The position numbers and the translations under genes are program-made. Below are positions 37,033-48,165 of a stretch of DNA of 64,000 bases, piece by piece (position 1 is the first letter of the stretch; the number at the start of each line of letters is the position of its first letter). The stretch is from Maribacter sp. HTCC2170 (lineage in GTDB: Bacteria; Bacteroidota; Bacteroidia; Flavobacteriales; Flavobacteriaceae), in NCBI RefSeq assembly GCF_000153165.2, contig NC_014472.1, positions 1,857,501 to 1,921,500 on the forward strand, given 5' to 3'. The notes beneath the pieces were generated by a model. The model did not search any database and was not told the origin of the DNA. It saw only the letters and a list, made by a program, of their open reading frames with translations.

Positions 37033-37205
37033 TCTGCTTTTTTTTCAATTCTTGACAAAGGTTGATAACTTCTTATTTTTCAGCGTTTTTTATGAAAAAT
37101 TTATGTTAAATTTAGCATCGCAAAATTTAACTCTGGCTTAAAGTCAACGCGAATTTAAATGATCATGTTTGCGTTAAATTTTAAACCATAATAAACACTG
37201 AAAAA

Positions 37206-39944
37206 ATGAAAAAAATGTACATGGCTATGGCAGCCTTTTTAGTGACTGCTATTGCATTTTCTCAAGGAACAATTACAGGAACCGTGGTTGACGGTGAGAT
37301 GGGAGGGCCACTTCCCGGCGCTAGTGTTGTTGTTCAAGGAACAACAAACGGAACTTCGTCTGATTTTGACGGGAACTTTTCTATTGATGTAGATAGTGAT
37401 TCTGGTACTTTGGTGGTATCCTACATTGGGTATGTAACTCAAAGTGTTCCATTTAGCAGCACTGGAAATATAGGTTCGATTTCTTTACAACCTGATGCCC
37501 AAGAATTAGAGGGTGTTGTTGTAACAGGTATTATGGACATTGCAAAGGATCGTGAAACCCCGGTTGCAGTATCAACTATTACAGCTTCTGTAATTCAAGA
37601 AAAATTAGGATCGCAGGAATTTCCTGAACTTTTAAGATCTACTCCATCTGTATATGCAACAAAAACCGGAGGTGGTTTTGGTGATGGTAGAATCAACATT
37701 CGTGGTTTCGATTCTCAGAACACTGCTGTTATGATCAATGGTATTCCTGTAAATGACATGGAAAATGGTAGTGTCTATTGGAGTAACTGGGCTGGTCTTA
37801 GTGATGTTACTACGGCAATGCAAGTACAAAGAGGATTAGGTTCTTCTAAACTGGCCATATCGTCTGTTGGTGGTACAATCAACATTATTACAAAATCTAC
37901 CGAGAGGGAAGAAGGTGGTGCAGTAACCGCAAGCGCTGGTAATGATGGTTATTTAAAAACCAATGTTGCTTATAATACTGGTAAAATGGAAAATGGTTTT
38001 GCTGCTTCTGTTCTTTTAGGAAGAACAGCAGGTGATGGTTATATCAATGGTACTGCTTTTGAAGGTTACAACTATTTTATTGGATTGGGGTATGAGCCTA
38101 ACGACAGGAACAATTTCCAATTTATGTTCACTGGGGCTCCTCAAGTGCATAATCAGCGTACTTCAAGTTTCTTTAACACGGCGACTGTGGCTCAATATTT
38201 AGACTATGGTGCCAAATACAATTTTAACCAAGGTACTTTGAATGGTGAGGAGTTCGGAATACGAAGAAACTTCTATCACAAACCAGTAGCTTCTTTGAAC
38301 TGGGAAAATATTGTTAGCGACAAATCAACTTTATCCGTATCTGCGTATGCTTCTTTTGGCAGAGGTGGTGGTACAGGAGATATTGGACGTTTGGATGGCA
38401 AATTTGCCAGTGATTCTAGATTAAGGGATAACCAGGGGAACATGCTGTATGATGCTATCTCAGCCTCCAATGGTGGTACATTTACTGACTTTAATGGTTT
38501 CTCTTATGGGAATAGTTTGGACCCATATACCAATTCATACATCGTAAATGATGATAGTCTTAGAGATGAGGTAGATCCAAGTAATCCAAATGCCTTGCCT
38601 GGTGTTGTTAGAAGAAATGGGATGATCAGACGAGCTTCTGTGAATTCACATAACTGGTTTGGTGCTATTGCAAACTTCCATACAGATGTTAATGAAAATT
38701 GGAGTCATGATTTTGGTATTGATATTAGAAAATATAAAGGTATTCACTATAGAAGAGTTGACAACCTTCTTGGAGCGGACGGTTATAGAGATAATGATAA
38801 TGTGAACAATAGATTCCATGTGGTTACTCAAGAAAACCCTTCTGAAATCAGTAACCTTTGGAATGTATTCAAAAGCATTGATAACGATAAGAAAATTGAT
38901 TATTATAATGATGGTTTAGTACGTTGGTATGGAGCCTTTGGTCAGATTGAATACAAAAATGACATAACATCATTGTTTTTACAAGGTAGTGTATCGCAAC
39001 AGGGCTTTAAAAGAATAGATTATTTTAACTATTTAGATTCTGATCCTGCTCAAGAGACTGATTGGGAGAATATTTTAGGTGGAAATATCAAAGGTGGACT
39101 AAATGTAAACCTTAATGAAGCCAACAATGTATTTGTAAATGCAGGCTACTATTCAAAGCAGCCTAATTTTGATGCGGTCTATATTGATTTTCAGAACAAT
39201 TTGAACCCTGAATTAACCAATGAGAAGGTACTTGGTATTGAAGCTGGTTATGGTCTAAACCTTGGTGATTTTAGAACAAAGGTAAATGTCTATAGAACTT
39301 CTTGGAAAGACAGATTCATAAGTGTAGGTATTGAAGATAATGGGAATGCAAACATCAATGGTGTTGAGCAAATTCATAAAGGAATCGAAATCGAGGCTGA
39401 TTGGAGAGCAAATGAATTTGTGAGCTTTAAAGGAATGTTATCCCTTGGTGATTGGGAATATGGTGGTGATGCTACAGGAAAAGCATTTGATGACAGCCAA
39501 ACTTTCATAAGAGACGTTACCTTGTACTTAGATGAGGTCAAGGTAGGTGATGCTGCTCAGTTCACATCAAATATTGAAATGATTGTTAGACCTTGTGAAG
39601 GGTTAAAATTAAGTGCTAACTGGTATACGGCATCTGATAACTATGCATTTATTTCAGCAGATGATTTTGACAGCCCAGACCATGATGGTTCTTTAAGATT
39701 GCCAACATACAATCTTTTTGATGCTGGTGCATATTATAGATTCAATCTAGGAGGTACAAACACTGTTAGCCTTGCTGTAAATGTCAATAATATTTTTGAT
39801 TCAGAGTACTTGGCAGAATCGTTGACTAATTATTTCCCTGGGGATAGAGGTAATGCATCAACATATCAAGGTATTAACACTTCAAATAAAGCCTTCTTTG
39901 GTTTTGGAAGAACATGGAACGCAAGTTTACGTTATAACTTCTAA
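37206..39944 (+). CDS. TonB-dependent receptor with carboxypeptidase-like regulatory domain
   Basis: The 912-residue outer-membrane protein has a signal peptide (MKKMYMAMAAFLVTAIAFSQ) and a CarboxypepD_reg-like domain (~22-100; ITGTVVDGEMGGPLPGASVV, GTSSDFDGNFSIDV). The plug follows (~115-225; INIRGFDSQNTAVMINGIPV, VQRGLGSSKLAISSVGGTIN), then a long barrel ending NKAFFGFGRTWNASLRYNF. No SusD-like partner follows. The barrel is Asn/Asp/Gly-rich, and codon use looks like that of a highly expressed gene. The ligand is unknown; the next genes (four-helix membrane protein, DUF1080) lie beyond a terminator. Confidence 0.93.
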   Translation: MKKMYMAMAAFLVTAIAFSQGTITGTVVDGEMGGPLPGASVVVQGTTNGTSSDFDGNFSIDVDSDSGTLVVSYIGYVTQSVPFSSTGNIGSISLQPDAQELEGVVVTGIMDIAKDRETPVAVSTITASVIQEKLGSQEFPELLRSTPSVYATKTGGGFGDGRINIRGFDSQNTAVMINGIPVNDMENGSVYWSNWAGLSDVTTAMQVQRGLGSSKLAISSVGGTINIITKSTEREEGGAVTASAGNDGYLKTNVAYNTGKMENGFAASVLLGRTAGDGYINGTAFEGYNYFIGLGYEPNDRNNFQFMFTGAPQVHNQRTSSFFNTATVAQYLDYGAKYNFNQGTLNGEEFGIRRNFYHKPVASLNWENIVSDKSTLSVSAYASFGRGGGTGDIGRLDGKFASDSRLRDNQGNMLYDAISASNGGTFTDFNGFSYGNSLDPYTNSYIVNDDSLRDEVDPSNPNALPGVVRRNGMIRRASVNSHNWFGAIANFHTDVNENWSHDFGIDIRKYKGIHYRRVDNLLGADGYRDNDNVNNRFHVVTQENPSEISNLWNVFKSIDNDKKIDYYNDGLVRWYGAFGQIEYKNDITSLFLQGSVSQQGFKRIDYFNYLDSDPAQETDWENILGGNIKGGLNVNLNEANNVFVNAGYYSKQPNFDAVYIDFQNNLNPELTNEKVLGIEAGYGLNLGDFRTKVNVYRTSWKDRFISVGIEDNGNANINGVEQIHKGIEIEADWRANEFVSFKGMLSLGDWEYGGDATGKAFDDSQTFIRDVTLYLDEVKVGDAAQFTSNIEMIVRPCEGLKLSANWYTASDNYAFISADDFDSPDHDGSLRLPTYNLFDAGAYYRFNLGGTNTVSLAVNVNNIFDSEYLAESLTNYFPGDRGNASTYQGINTSNKAFFGFGRTWNASLRYNF

Positions 39945-39963
39945 ATTGAAGTACAAATATTTA

Positions 39964-39993
39964 AAACCCTGATGGTGACATCAGGGTTTTTTT
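39964..39993 (+). terminator. Terminator after the TonB receptor gene
   Basis: A perfect 11-bp stem AAACCCTGATG (39964-39974) / CATCAGGGTTT (39979-39989) with a 4-base loop is followed by T to 39993. Confidence 0.88.
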
Positions 39994-40033
39994 ATGCATA
40001 AAAAGTATTACTTTTAAAGCCTAAAACAATACA

Positions 40034-40492
40034 ATGGAAGAACAAGGACTTGCTTATCAATGGACGTTGGAATTACACTCTTATTTGGCCTATGTGGCAC
40101 TCGCAGTTTTATTTTTAGCAGTAGCCAATGCAATTATGGGGCTTGTAGGTAATAAGATGTTTACCCTTGGAAAAGATTTTAGACTTAGCCTATTTGCTTT
40201 GATTTTGTGTCATTTACAATTGTTGATTGGGTTAATACTCTACTTTGTATCTCCCAGTGGCTTAGGTGCTATTCAGGAATTTGGTATGGGAGGTTTAACT
40301 TCCGCTGCACGATTATTGGCAGTAGAGCACCCTTTTGTAAATATTATCGCTTTGGTATTGATAACCATAGGTTGGTCTAAACACAAGAAAGTAATGGAAG
40401 GCAAAAAGAAATTCAAGACAATTTCGATTTTTTATGGTCTGGGATTATTGTTGATCATGAGTCGAATTCCTTGGGGGCAATGGTTTAATTAA
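40034..40492 (+). CDS. Conserved four-helix membrane protein (cytochrome b-like)
   Basis: The 152-residue protein has four hydrophobic segments (~18-40, ~50-72, ~95-112, ~128-145). His residues sit near the membrane ends (LELHSYLAY, LCHLQLLIG, AVEHPFVNI), so b-type haem binding is possible, though no family signature confirms it. Bacteroidota homologues are variously called cytochrome B or, wrongly, ribosomal protein L27. I treat it as an inner-membrane protein of unknown function. It starts after the terminator of the TonB receptor gene and may be co-transcribed with the DUF1080 gene 58 bases downstream. Confidence 0.7.
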   Translation: MEEQGLAYQWTLELHSYLAYVALAVLFLAVANAIMGLVGNKMFTLGKDFRLSLFALILCHLQLLIGLILYFVSPSGLGAIQEFGMGGLTSAARLLAVEHPFVNIIALVLITIGWSKHKKVMEGKKKFKTISIFYGLGLLLIMSRIPWGQWFN

Positions 40493-40550
40493 ACAATTTG
40501 TGACATATTATTATTGAGGTAACCTCTTAAACATTTTTATATTGAGTATT

Positions 40551-41153
40551 ATGAAAAATATTTTTACACTGACATTGGCAGTATTACTAGTATCCACTAG
40601 CGCAATTTTTGCGCAAGAAAAATCATTGTTCAATGGGGAAGACCTTACTGGTTGGACAATCTATGGCACAGAAAAGTGGTTTGTAGAAGATGGTCTCTTG
40701 GTCTGTGAAAGCGGTCCAGATGCCCAATACGGTTATTTGGCAACGAAAGAACATTACAAAGATTTTACACTTATTCTTGAGTTTAAACAAGAAGCCAATG
40801 GCAATAGTGGGGTTTTCATTCGTTCTACTGTAGATGGGACCAAAGTTAGTGGTTGGCAAGTAGAAGTGGCTCCTCCAGGTCATAGTACCGGGGGCGTTTA
40901 TGAATCTTATGGTCGTGGATGGTTGATCAAACCAGACCCTGCAAAAGATAAGGCCTTGAAAATGGGGGAATGGAACGAGATGAAAATAAGAGTTTATGGT
41001 AGTAAATTGACCTCATGGGTCAATGGTGAAGAAATGGTTACCATTAACGATGCTAAAATTGGTACTGGAGAAGGTTCAATTGCTCTTCAAATACATGATG
41101 GTGGAGGTATTAAGGTAAAATGGAGGAACATTCGCGTTGTAATGCCTCAATAA
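40551..41153 (+). CDS. Secreted DUF1080 (3-keto-disaccharide hydrolase-like) protein
   Basis: The ATG at 40551 begins a signal peptide (MKNIFTLTLAVLLVSTSAIFA); a TTG at 40542 is rejected. The ~180-residue mature part is a single DUF1080 domain: SLFNGEDLTGWTIYGTEKWF, LILEFKQEANGNSGVFIRS, WNEMKIRVYGSKLTSWVNGE, and IALQIHDGGGIKVKWRNIRV. The fold is a concanavalin-like jelly roll related to glycoside hydrolase family 16. Some members act on 3-keto sugars, others bind glycans. The site is probably periplasmic. No dehydrogenase partner is adjacent, so substrate and pathway remain open. Confidence 0.9.
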   Translation: MKNIFTLTLAVLLVSTSAIFAQEKSLFNGEDLTGWTIYGTEKWFVEDGLLVCESGPDAQYGYLATKEHYKDFTLILEFKQEANGNSGVFIRSTVDGTKVSGWQVEVAPPGHSTGGVYESYGRGWLIKPDPAKDKALKMGEWNEMKIRVYGSKLTSWVNGEEMVTINDAKIGTGEGSIALQIHDGGGIKVKWRNIRVVMPQ

Positions 41154-41159
41154 TCCAAG

Positions 41160-42200
41160 CTATCGAACAGGCCTGATCAAGAACATATAAATAGGTAGGT
41201 GGTCGCTGTACCCGCCTAAATAGCTTCCACCTGCATAAGTTCTAAACGGGTAGCCTTTATATTTTCCTTTTTTGGTATAAAGAAAAGGCGCCGTAAAAGC
41301 GTTGACCTTCCAAAAACGGTAAGAATCGTCTTTTTTTTCCAATAAGTTGGCAGTAAAAAAGATTTGGTCAAAAAGGTTCCATTTATCCCGGTAAGCCAGT
41401 GAACCAACACCTTTATTGTATAGCTTTTCCATGGGATTAAAAAGGCTTTGATCTTCTAGTTTCTTTTTCTTTCCTTTTGTTTTCAATATTTTTTTAAGGC
41501 TATCATCTATGGGGTCATCATTTAAATCGCCCATACTTATGATCTTAGCGGAGGAATCCATGCGTTGTATTGAATCTATGATTCTCTTATTCAATTTGGC
41601 GGCGGCAATTCGATTAGGTTTACTGCGTGTTTCCCCACCACTTCTTGAGGGCCAATGGTTAACAATACAATAAATCTGCTCATCATCTAAGAGACCTCCC
41701 ACCACTAACTGATCACGGGTATAATCTCGATCGCCATCTTCATTTTGCAATAGTAAGCGGCGACTTTGAAAAGTTGTTGGTAAAAAAGACCCTTTTTTAT
41801 AGATTAAAGCTACGTCTATTCCACTTTCATCGGGAGAATCAAAATGAACAATTCCGTAGTTCTTATCTCGAAGGTTGGGATGATTGATCAAATCTTCAAT
41901 TACGGTAATATTTTCTATTTCGCATAGGCCAATGATATCTGGAGAGGTTTTCGAAGTTACTGAACCAATTCGGGAAAGTACCTTGGAAATATTTTCAATC
42001 TTTTGTAAATACCTAGTTTGTGTCCATTTGTCTTTGCCATTGGGAGTTCTATCATCATCAAAGGTTAGGGAATCGTTTTCTATATCGAACAAATTTTCAA
42101 CATTATAAAAGGCTATGGTTCTTAAGTTGACCAATCTTTTTTGCTGGGCTAAACCCATGAATGGTATAAGAAAAAGTAATGTCAATAACCTAATTATCAT
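41160..42200 (-). CDS. Exported endonuclease/exonuclease/phosphatase (EEP) family protein
   Basis: The 346-residue protein has a signal peptide (MIIRLLTLLFLIPFMGLA). The EEP fold is visible in order: TIAFYNVENLFD (Asn), PDIIGLCEIEN (metal-binding Glu), GIDVALIYKK, CIVNHWPSRSGG (catalytic His), KIISMGDLNDDP (Asp-x-Asn) and the final YSDHLPIYMFL (Asp-His). All catalytic residues are present. Substrates in this superfamily range from DNA to phosphoinositides. With a signal peptide, a periplasmic or extracellular nuclease or phosphodiesterase is most likely. It converges on the DUF1080 gene with a 6-base gap. Confidence 0.88.
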   Translation of the reverse strand: MIIRLLTLLFLIPFMGLAQQKRLVNLRTIAFYNVENLFDIENDSLTFDDDRTPNGKDKWTQTRYLQKIENISKVLSRIGSVTSKTSPDIIGLCEIENITVIEDLINHPNLRDKNYGIVHFDSPDESGIDVALIYKKGSFLPTTFQSRRLLLQNEDGDRDYTRDQLVVGGLLDDEQIYCIVNHWPSRSGGETRSKPNRIAAAKLNKRIIDSIQRMDSSAKIISMGDLNDDPIDDSLKKILKTKGKKKKLEDQSLFNPMEKLYNKGVGSLAYRDKWNLFDQIFFTANLLEKKDDSYRFWKVNAFTAPFLYTKKGKYKGYPFRTYAGGSYLGGYSDHLPIYMFLIRPVR

Positions 42201-42338
42201 GCTGGGGTTTGAGGTGATTTCTTTCGCAATATCAAAAATATGTTTTATTTGTAGAAAATTCCTACATATATTTATTATTCTTAATATATTTAGTGAGAAT
42301 TGATACTAACCATACCAATCTAGAACGCGATATTTATC

Positions 42339-42597
42339 ATGTTCATTCTTACTGCTGCTCTGTTGTCAACTTATTTTTGCCCAGAATACTTCGAGAGTCT
42401 CTTTTTCGGTTTTGAACAAGCAAACCAAAGAGGTTATTCAAGAAGTTGTTGTTTCAATTGAGGGGAGTCAAGTTTTTGATTATTCTATTAACAATGGAAT
42501 AATTCAATTCGAAGTATCACTTTTGGGAGAATATATACTGAATATTACAGCACCTGATTTTATATCCAAACGAATTCCAAACTCATTGTATGCCTAA
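42339..42597 (+). pseudogene. Decayed small secreted protein, frameshifted near the signal peptide
   Basis: The ATG at 42339 begins MFI... and then leaves frame. Removing one base about nine bases in would join it to a frame reading LLLLCCQLIFAQNTSRVSFS, which continues through 42597 (VVVSIEGSQVF ... EYILNITAPDF). The result looks like a signal peptide plus the start of a carboxypeptidase-regulatory-like domain such as those at TonB receptor N-termini. Downstream (42598-42832) are short coding-like pieces broken by stops. I read this as a remnant of a larger envelope gene; an intact short gene from 42412 is less likely. Confidence 0.4.
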
Positions 42598-42832
42598 TGG
42601 TTAACATTGTCTAGATTGAGGGCAATAATATACTGGAACGCCAGCGGAAGGTATATCTATTGCGAAGGCCAATGGAAAATACTAGGAATCCCTTGAATCC
42701 TAGGAACAAGTTTTGGTAAACTACCCCAATGTCATAAAACGTTTAAAGGAAGGGCATCTATATTGTAATTAGGCTAAACTTTGCGCTGAGAGTTTGGGAA
42801 CTGCACAAAAGTTAAAGAGTTATTTATAAGAA
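42598..42832. other. Intergenic relic DNA
   Basis: One frame yields broken coding-like pieces (TGTPAEGISIAKANGKY, stop, LVNYPNVIKRLKEGH, stop). These suggest decayed protein-coding sequence following the frameshifted gene. No RNA or terminator is seen. Confidence 0.3.
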
Positions 42833-43084
42833 CTATTTTGATTTAGTCCCAACCTGCGAATCCCATGTACCTACTGGCTCTTTGCCTAACCTAATATACT
42901 GTTCTACATCATTGTAATATACAGGTTCTTCGTTTCGGAGCATATCTAACCCCAAAAGAATCTCCATTGGGTTTTTAACCGAAAGAGTAACGTGCTTACC
43001 TTTACTAATTTCCAAGCCAATACCGCCTTCTGACTTTTTGTAATTCCACATTGCTGAATAAGATAAAACTTTCTTTGTTGCCAT
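42833..43084 (-). CDS. Hypothetical protein, 83 aa
   Basis: I do not recognise it. The protein is small, soluble-looking and without a signal peptide. It starts MATKKVLSYSAMWNYKKSEG and has short strand-like segments (KHVTLSVKNPMEILLGLDML). The ATG at 43084 follows an AT-rich leader. It is the second of two minus-strand genes after the lipoprotein at 43136, 51 bases apart. It sits in a cluster of small orphan genes that interrupts otherwise core content. Confidence 0.5.
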   Translation of the reverse strand: MATKKVLSYSAMWNYKKSEGGIGLEISKGKHVTLSVKNPMEILLGLDMLRNEEPVYYNDVEQYIRLGKEPVGTWDSQVGTKSK

Positions 43085-43135
43085 GATGTTGTTTTTATAT
43101 GTTTAATGTTGAACGATTTACTTTTGGTTTTACTA

Positions 43136-43555
43136 CTATTTTGTGTTTTCTAAAATTGAATCTCTGCGTTCATCCAATATTATCCTGAATAGACTGTCCT
43201 CAATTTTCTTTTTTTTATAGAAATCCTTAGATTTTTTGGAGAAATCTTCTTCAAATTGTTCCCAAATAGTTTTTTCTTTTTCAAAGGTCGACATTGAGTC
43301 GGGTGTCGTAAAACCATTTAATTCTTGATTTATTGTTGAAATTCCATCCGGTATGTCGCTCAAATGTTCCTCAATGATATAGTCAATTGTTTTATCTTCG
43401 TATTCTTTGATATTGTTAATCTGCTTTGTCGAAACCTCAATTAATTCATCTACACCCTTTTTAGATTTTTTAGCCACTTTAGGCACTTGACTACAAGATA
43501 ACAAATAGAATGAACTAATAATTATGAAGATTGATGAAAGGAAGGTAAGTTTCAT
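43136..43555 (-). CDS. Hypothetical lipoprotein, 139 aa
   Basis: The N-terminus is a lipoprotein signal peptide (MKLTFLSSIFIIISSFYLLSC; lipobox LLSC). The mature part is charged and mostly helical, rich in Lys, Glu, Asp and Ser (VSTKQINNIKEYEDKTIDYI, FEEDFSKKSKDFYKKKKIED). I know no family for it. It is divergent from the gene at 43572 with only 16 bases between the start codons, so promoters must overlap the coding regions or the annotated start of the neighbour is too early. Confidence 0.6.
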   Translation of the reverse strand: MKLTFLSSIFIIISSFYLLSCSQVPKVAKKSKKGVDELIEVSTKQINNIKEYEDKTIDYIIEEHLSDIPDGISTINQELNGFTTPDSMSTFEKEKTIWEQFEEDFSKKSKDFYKKKKIEDSLFRIILDERRDSILENTK

Positions 43556-43571
43556 GTAAACTCTAAATAGG

Positions 43572-43895
43572 ATGTTCTTAATTGTAGGGGAGATTTATAA
43601 ACTTACAAAAGAGTTTAATTATCGCAAAACGTTTTTATATTTTTATCAGATGGGCTTATACGAATATATGATGCTTTCAGAGGATGAGCAATGGAATGAT
43701 TTATGGCAAAACGGTGAGTTTATTACCCACTTTAAGGCCATTAATTGTAAATTTTCCTTGTACGCTCTATACAATTTCTATGTTGAGGTAGAGCTTGACC
43801 AAGAAACAGATAGAATAGTTGGTAAGGTACATTTTAAAGAGGGGCATACTTTAGACAAGTACGCTGGTAGTATTGATATAAACGAACTAGGATGA
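43572..43895 (+). CDS. Hypothetical protein, 107 aa (start uncertain)
   Basis: The core from ~residue 27 (MGLYEYMMLSEDEQWNDLWQ ... LYALYNFYVEVELDQETDRI) resembles a small family common in Bacteroidota, beginning with a short helix and an EQxxxLW motif and ending in an FYVEV strand. I do not know its function. The ATG at 43650 would match that family start. The ATG at 43572 adds 26 residues and crowds the divergent lipoprotein gene. I keep the longer frame but favour the shorter one at perhaps 60:40. Confidence 0.55.
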   Translation: MFLIVGEIYKLTKEFNYRKTFLYFYQMGLYEYMMLSEDEQWNDLWQNGEFITHFKAINCKFSLYALYNFYVEVELDQETDRIVGKVHFKEGHTLDKYAGSIDINELG

Positions 43896-43995
43896 ATAGA
43901 TATATCAAGGTAATGGAAATTGGGTTGTTAAATGAGGAAAAGGGTATGGGTTACTTTGATTTCGGGGGTTGAATAACATTAACTATTATAAATAA

Positions 43996-44325
43996 ATGAA
44001 ACACTACACCAACGGAACCAAATTCAGCTTTATTAGAACATTTGGTTCATTAGAGAAATCACTGGGAGAAACATTAAAAGAACTTAGCGAGGTGCTATAT
44101 GGCGTGGTCGAGGCCAATCCGTATTTTTTTGATTGGGATGAGATTATTCCTTTATACAATCAGCTTTGTGGTCAAGGGGGAGACATAGACGAGTTTTGCT
44201 CGAGCCATGTAACGGGATATTCACTTTTTAATGGTTTTTCAGCGGACGATGTTCAAAAAGAAGCAATGTATCTTCGTTTGAGGTCAGAACTATACGCGAA
44301 AAGGTCAAAAGGTGAAATTAAGTAG
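43996..44325 (+). CDS. Hypothetical protein, 109 aa
   Basis: I do not recognise this protein. It is soluble-looking and mostly helical (LEKSLGETLKELSEVLYGVV; FSADDVQKEAMYLRLRSELY), with two Cys (LCGQGGDIDEFC) and no signal peptide. The ATG at 43996 follows AT-rich DNA. A shared bidirectional hairpin separates it from the convergent DinB-like gene. It belongs to the orphan-gene cluster at 42.8-44.3 kb. Confidence 0.5.
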   Translation: MKHYTNGTKFSFIRTFGSLEKSLGETLKELSEVLYGVVEANPYFFDWDEIIPLYNQLCGQGGDIDEFCSSHVTGYSLFNGFSADDVQKEAMYLRLRSELYAKRSKGEIK

Positions 44326-44358
44326 GCTGGTCATTTACTCTAAATAATTGTTAGTAAA

Positions 44359-44390
44359 AAGGTCACTTTCTCAAAGAAAAAAGTGACCTT
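44359..44390. terminator. Bidirectional terminator hairpin
   Basis: AAGGTCACTTT (44359-44369) pairs perfectly with AAAGTGACCTT (44380-44390) across a 10-base loop. The A-run before the stem serves the minus strand. It lies between convergent genes. Confidence 0.75.
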
Positions 44391-44407
44391 AATATATTGT
44401 TACTTTA

Positions 44408-45031
44408 TTAATCCTGAGGTACTGAAGTCATTTTCGGAAAGTTTTCATGTGCAATTACTTCTTCCATTTGCGCAACGTGTCGTTCTGTATGACCACTCAT
44501 GAACAATAGTATTTGAACGCCATCCATTGTGCCAACAGGTGATTGACTATAATGGTTTCTTAAATCATCATTTGTGGTTTTTATATATTCGATATGCTCA
44601 CCACGTTTCTTTATGAAAGCTTGAACAGTTTCAGCGTGAGAGCCATATTTACCCGAAGGTTCAAAAGCTTCCCCTGTTTTTACTTTTTTCTCACGACTGC
44701 TAACCATTCCCAAAAGTTTTTCATCGGTGATTTTTACTGAATCTCTTTTTGAAGGATCCGCGGCTGTTTTTAAAGCTCCTTCAAGCATTCCGCCAATCAT
44801 CCCCTCCGATATTGCAAGATGCTCTACACATTCTGCAACAGACCAAGATTCAGGATTTGGCTTAAAGTTGAGCTGCATTTCATTGAGACCTTCAACTGTA
44901 TTTGTAAAACGTTCTTGGGTCTTCGTTAATTCCGCAACGGTCATTTCTCGTTCTTCATTGGTTATTCCTGAAGTGATTACCCCAAAACTAACCAAGCTCA
45001 ATAACACGATAGGTAAGATAATTTTTTTCAT
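44408..45031 (-). CDS. Exported DinB-like (DinB_2) protein
   Basis: The 207 residues begin with a signal peptide or membrane anchor (MKKIILPIVLLSLVSFGVITSG). The DinB_2 four-helix fold follows: LNFKPNPESWSVAECVEHLAI with the first metal His, and FMSGHTERHVAQMEEVI with the C-terminal His pair, giving the usual three-His metal site. Export is uncommon for the superfamily, most of which is cytosolic. The substrate is unknown. It is unrelated at sequence level to the DinB gene at 7428 beyond the fold, and it has its own terminator hairpin downstream. Confidence 0.83.
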   Translation of the reverse strand: MKKIILPIVLLSLVSFGVITSGITNEEREMTVAELTKTQERFTNTVEGLNEMQLNFKPNPESWSVAECVEHLAISEGMIGGMLEGALKTAADPSKRDSVKITDEKLLGMVSSREKKVKTGEAFEPSGKYGSHAETVQAFIKKRGEHIEYIKTTNDDLRNHYSQSPVGTMDGVQILLFMSGHTERHVAQMEEVIAHENFPKMTSVPQD

Positions 45032-45216
45032 TTTCTAATGGTTTAATGTTGATATCAATTGATTTTCTGTACTTGTTTAGTACGAAAAAGGTAGGGGAAA
45101 TTTACACGTGGATTTGAAATCCAAAAAAATTTAACAATTAAGAATACAAAATAGACATAATCACAATCTATTGTTTAATAAAGTTTATATATAAACATCC
45201 TAATATTCACTGGGCG

Positions 45217-45223
45217 TATTTTG
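45217..45223 (+). promoter_or_regulatory. Possible katG promoter element (TATTTTG)
   Basis: It is one base short of TAnnTTTG, 63 bases before the katG ATG. I cannot identify an OxyR or PerR site by eye. Confidence 0.25.
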
Positions 45224-45280
45224 TATCTTTAAAAGACAGGATTCTAACCGCTTATTGCACGTCTGCAAGGCTTAAAATAA

Positions 45281-47452
<2,172 letters not shown>

Positions 47453-47538
47453 TTAAGTAGTTTGATTTCATTTAGAATATTTGCCTATTAAGCTTTAGGA
47501 TTTTGATTATTCTTTTCTAAAATGAGTAATATTGTTTT

Positions 47539-48162
47539 ATGAAAGAGTATCAAAATCTTGAGCTTATTAAAAGGATAAAGGCTTTGGCTGATACAGGTCT
47601 GGTATACGCCAAAGATGACTATGATAAAGAGCGTTATGAGGAGCTTCGCGGAATAAGTTTGGAACTTTTGAGCAATGTTTCTGACCAACCGCTGACAATG
47701 CTTAATGACTTTTTTATGCCTGAAAGGGATTATCCCACGGCCAAGGTAGATGTAAGGGGCTTCGTGATGAATGATAAGAATGAAATTCTAATGGCCAAGG
47801 AGCAAATTGACGGGCATTGGACAATTCCAGGAGGTTGGGCAGATGTGGGCTATACGCCTTCAGAGGTAGTCACAAAAGAAATTGAGGAGGAAACTGGTCT
47901 TAGTTGCTCAGTTGTACGCTTGTTGGCTATTTATGATAAGCGAATGCATCCACACCCACCTCAACCATTTTATGTCTACAAATTGGTTTTTCTATGTAAG
48001 GTAGAGAATGGAGGTTTGAAACCTGGTTTTGACATGGCTGGTGCAGCATTTTACAGGATTGATGATTTGCCTGAATTATCTAAAGACAGAATTTTAGAAT
48101 CTCAAATAAACCAATTGTACAATATGGTAATAGAAAACGATAAAAATGTTCATTTTGATTGA
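47539..48162 (+). CDS. NUDIX hydrolase with N-terminal NUDIX-associated domain
   Basis: The 207-residue protein has an N-terminal helical domain (~1-60; LELIKRIKALADTGLVYAKDDYDKERYEEL). This domain is known from a subgroup of NUDIX enzymes that hydrolyse ADP-ribose or CDP-choline-like compounds. The NUDIX domain (~68-195) has WTIPGGWADVG and the box GWADVGYTPSEVVTKEIEEE, where the usual Arg-Glu is Lys-Glu. The main metal-binding EE pair is intact. It is likely cytosolic. Only 3 bases separate it from the nitrilase gene, so they form an operon. Confidence 0.9.
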   Translation: MKEYQNLELIKRIKALADTGLVYAKDDYDKERYEELRGISLELLSNVSDQPLTMLNDFFMPERDYPTAKVDVRGFVMNDKNEILMAKEQIDGHWTIPGGWADVGYTPSEVVTKEIEEETGLSCSVVRLLAIYDKRMHPHPPQPFYVYKLVFLCKVENGGLKPGFDMAGAAFYRIDDLPELSKDRILESQINQLYNMVIENDKNVHFD

Positions 48163-48165
48163 GAT

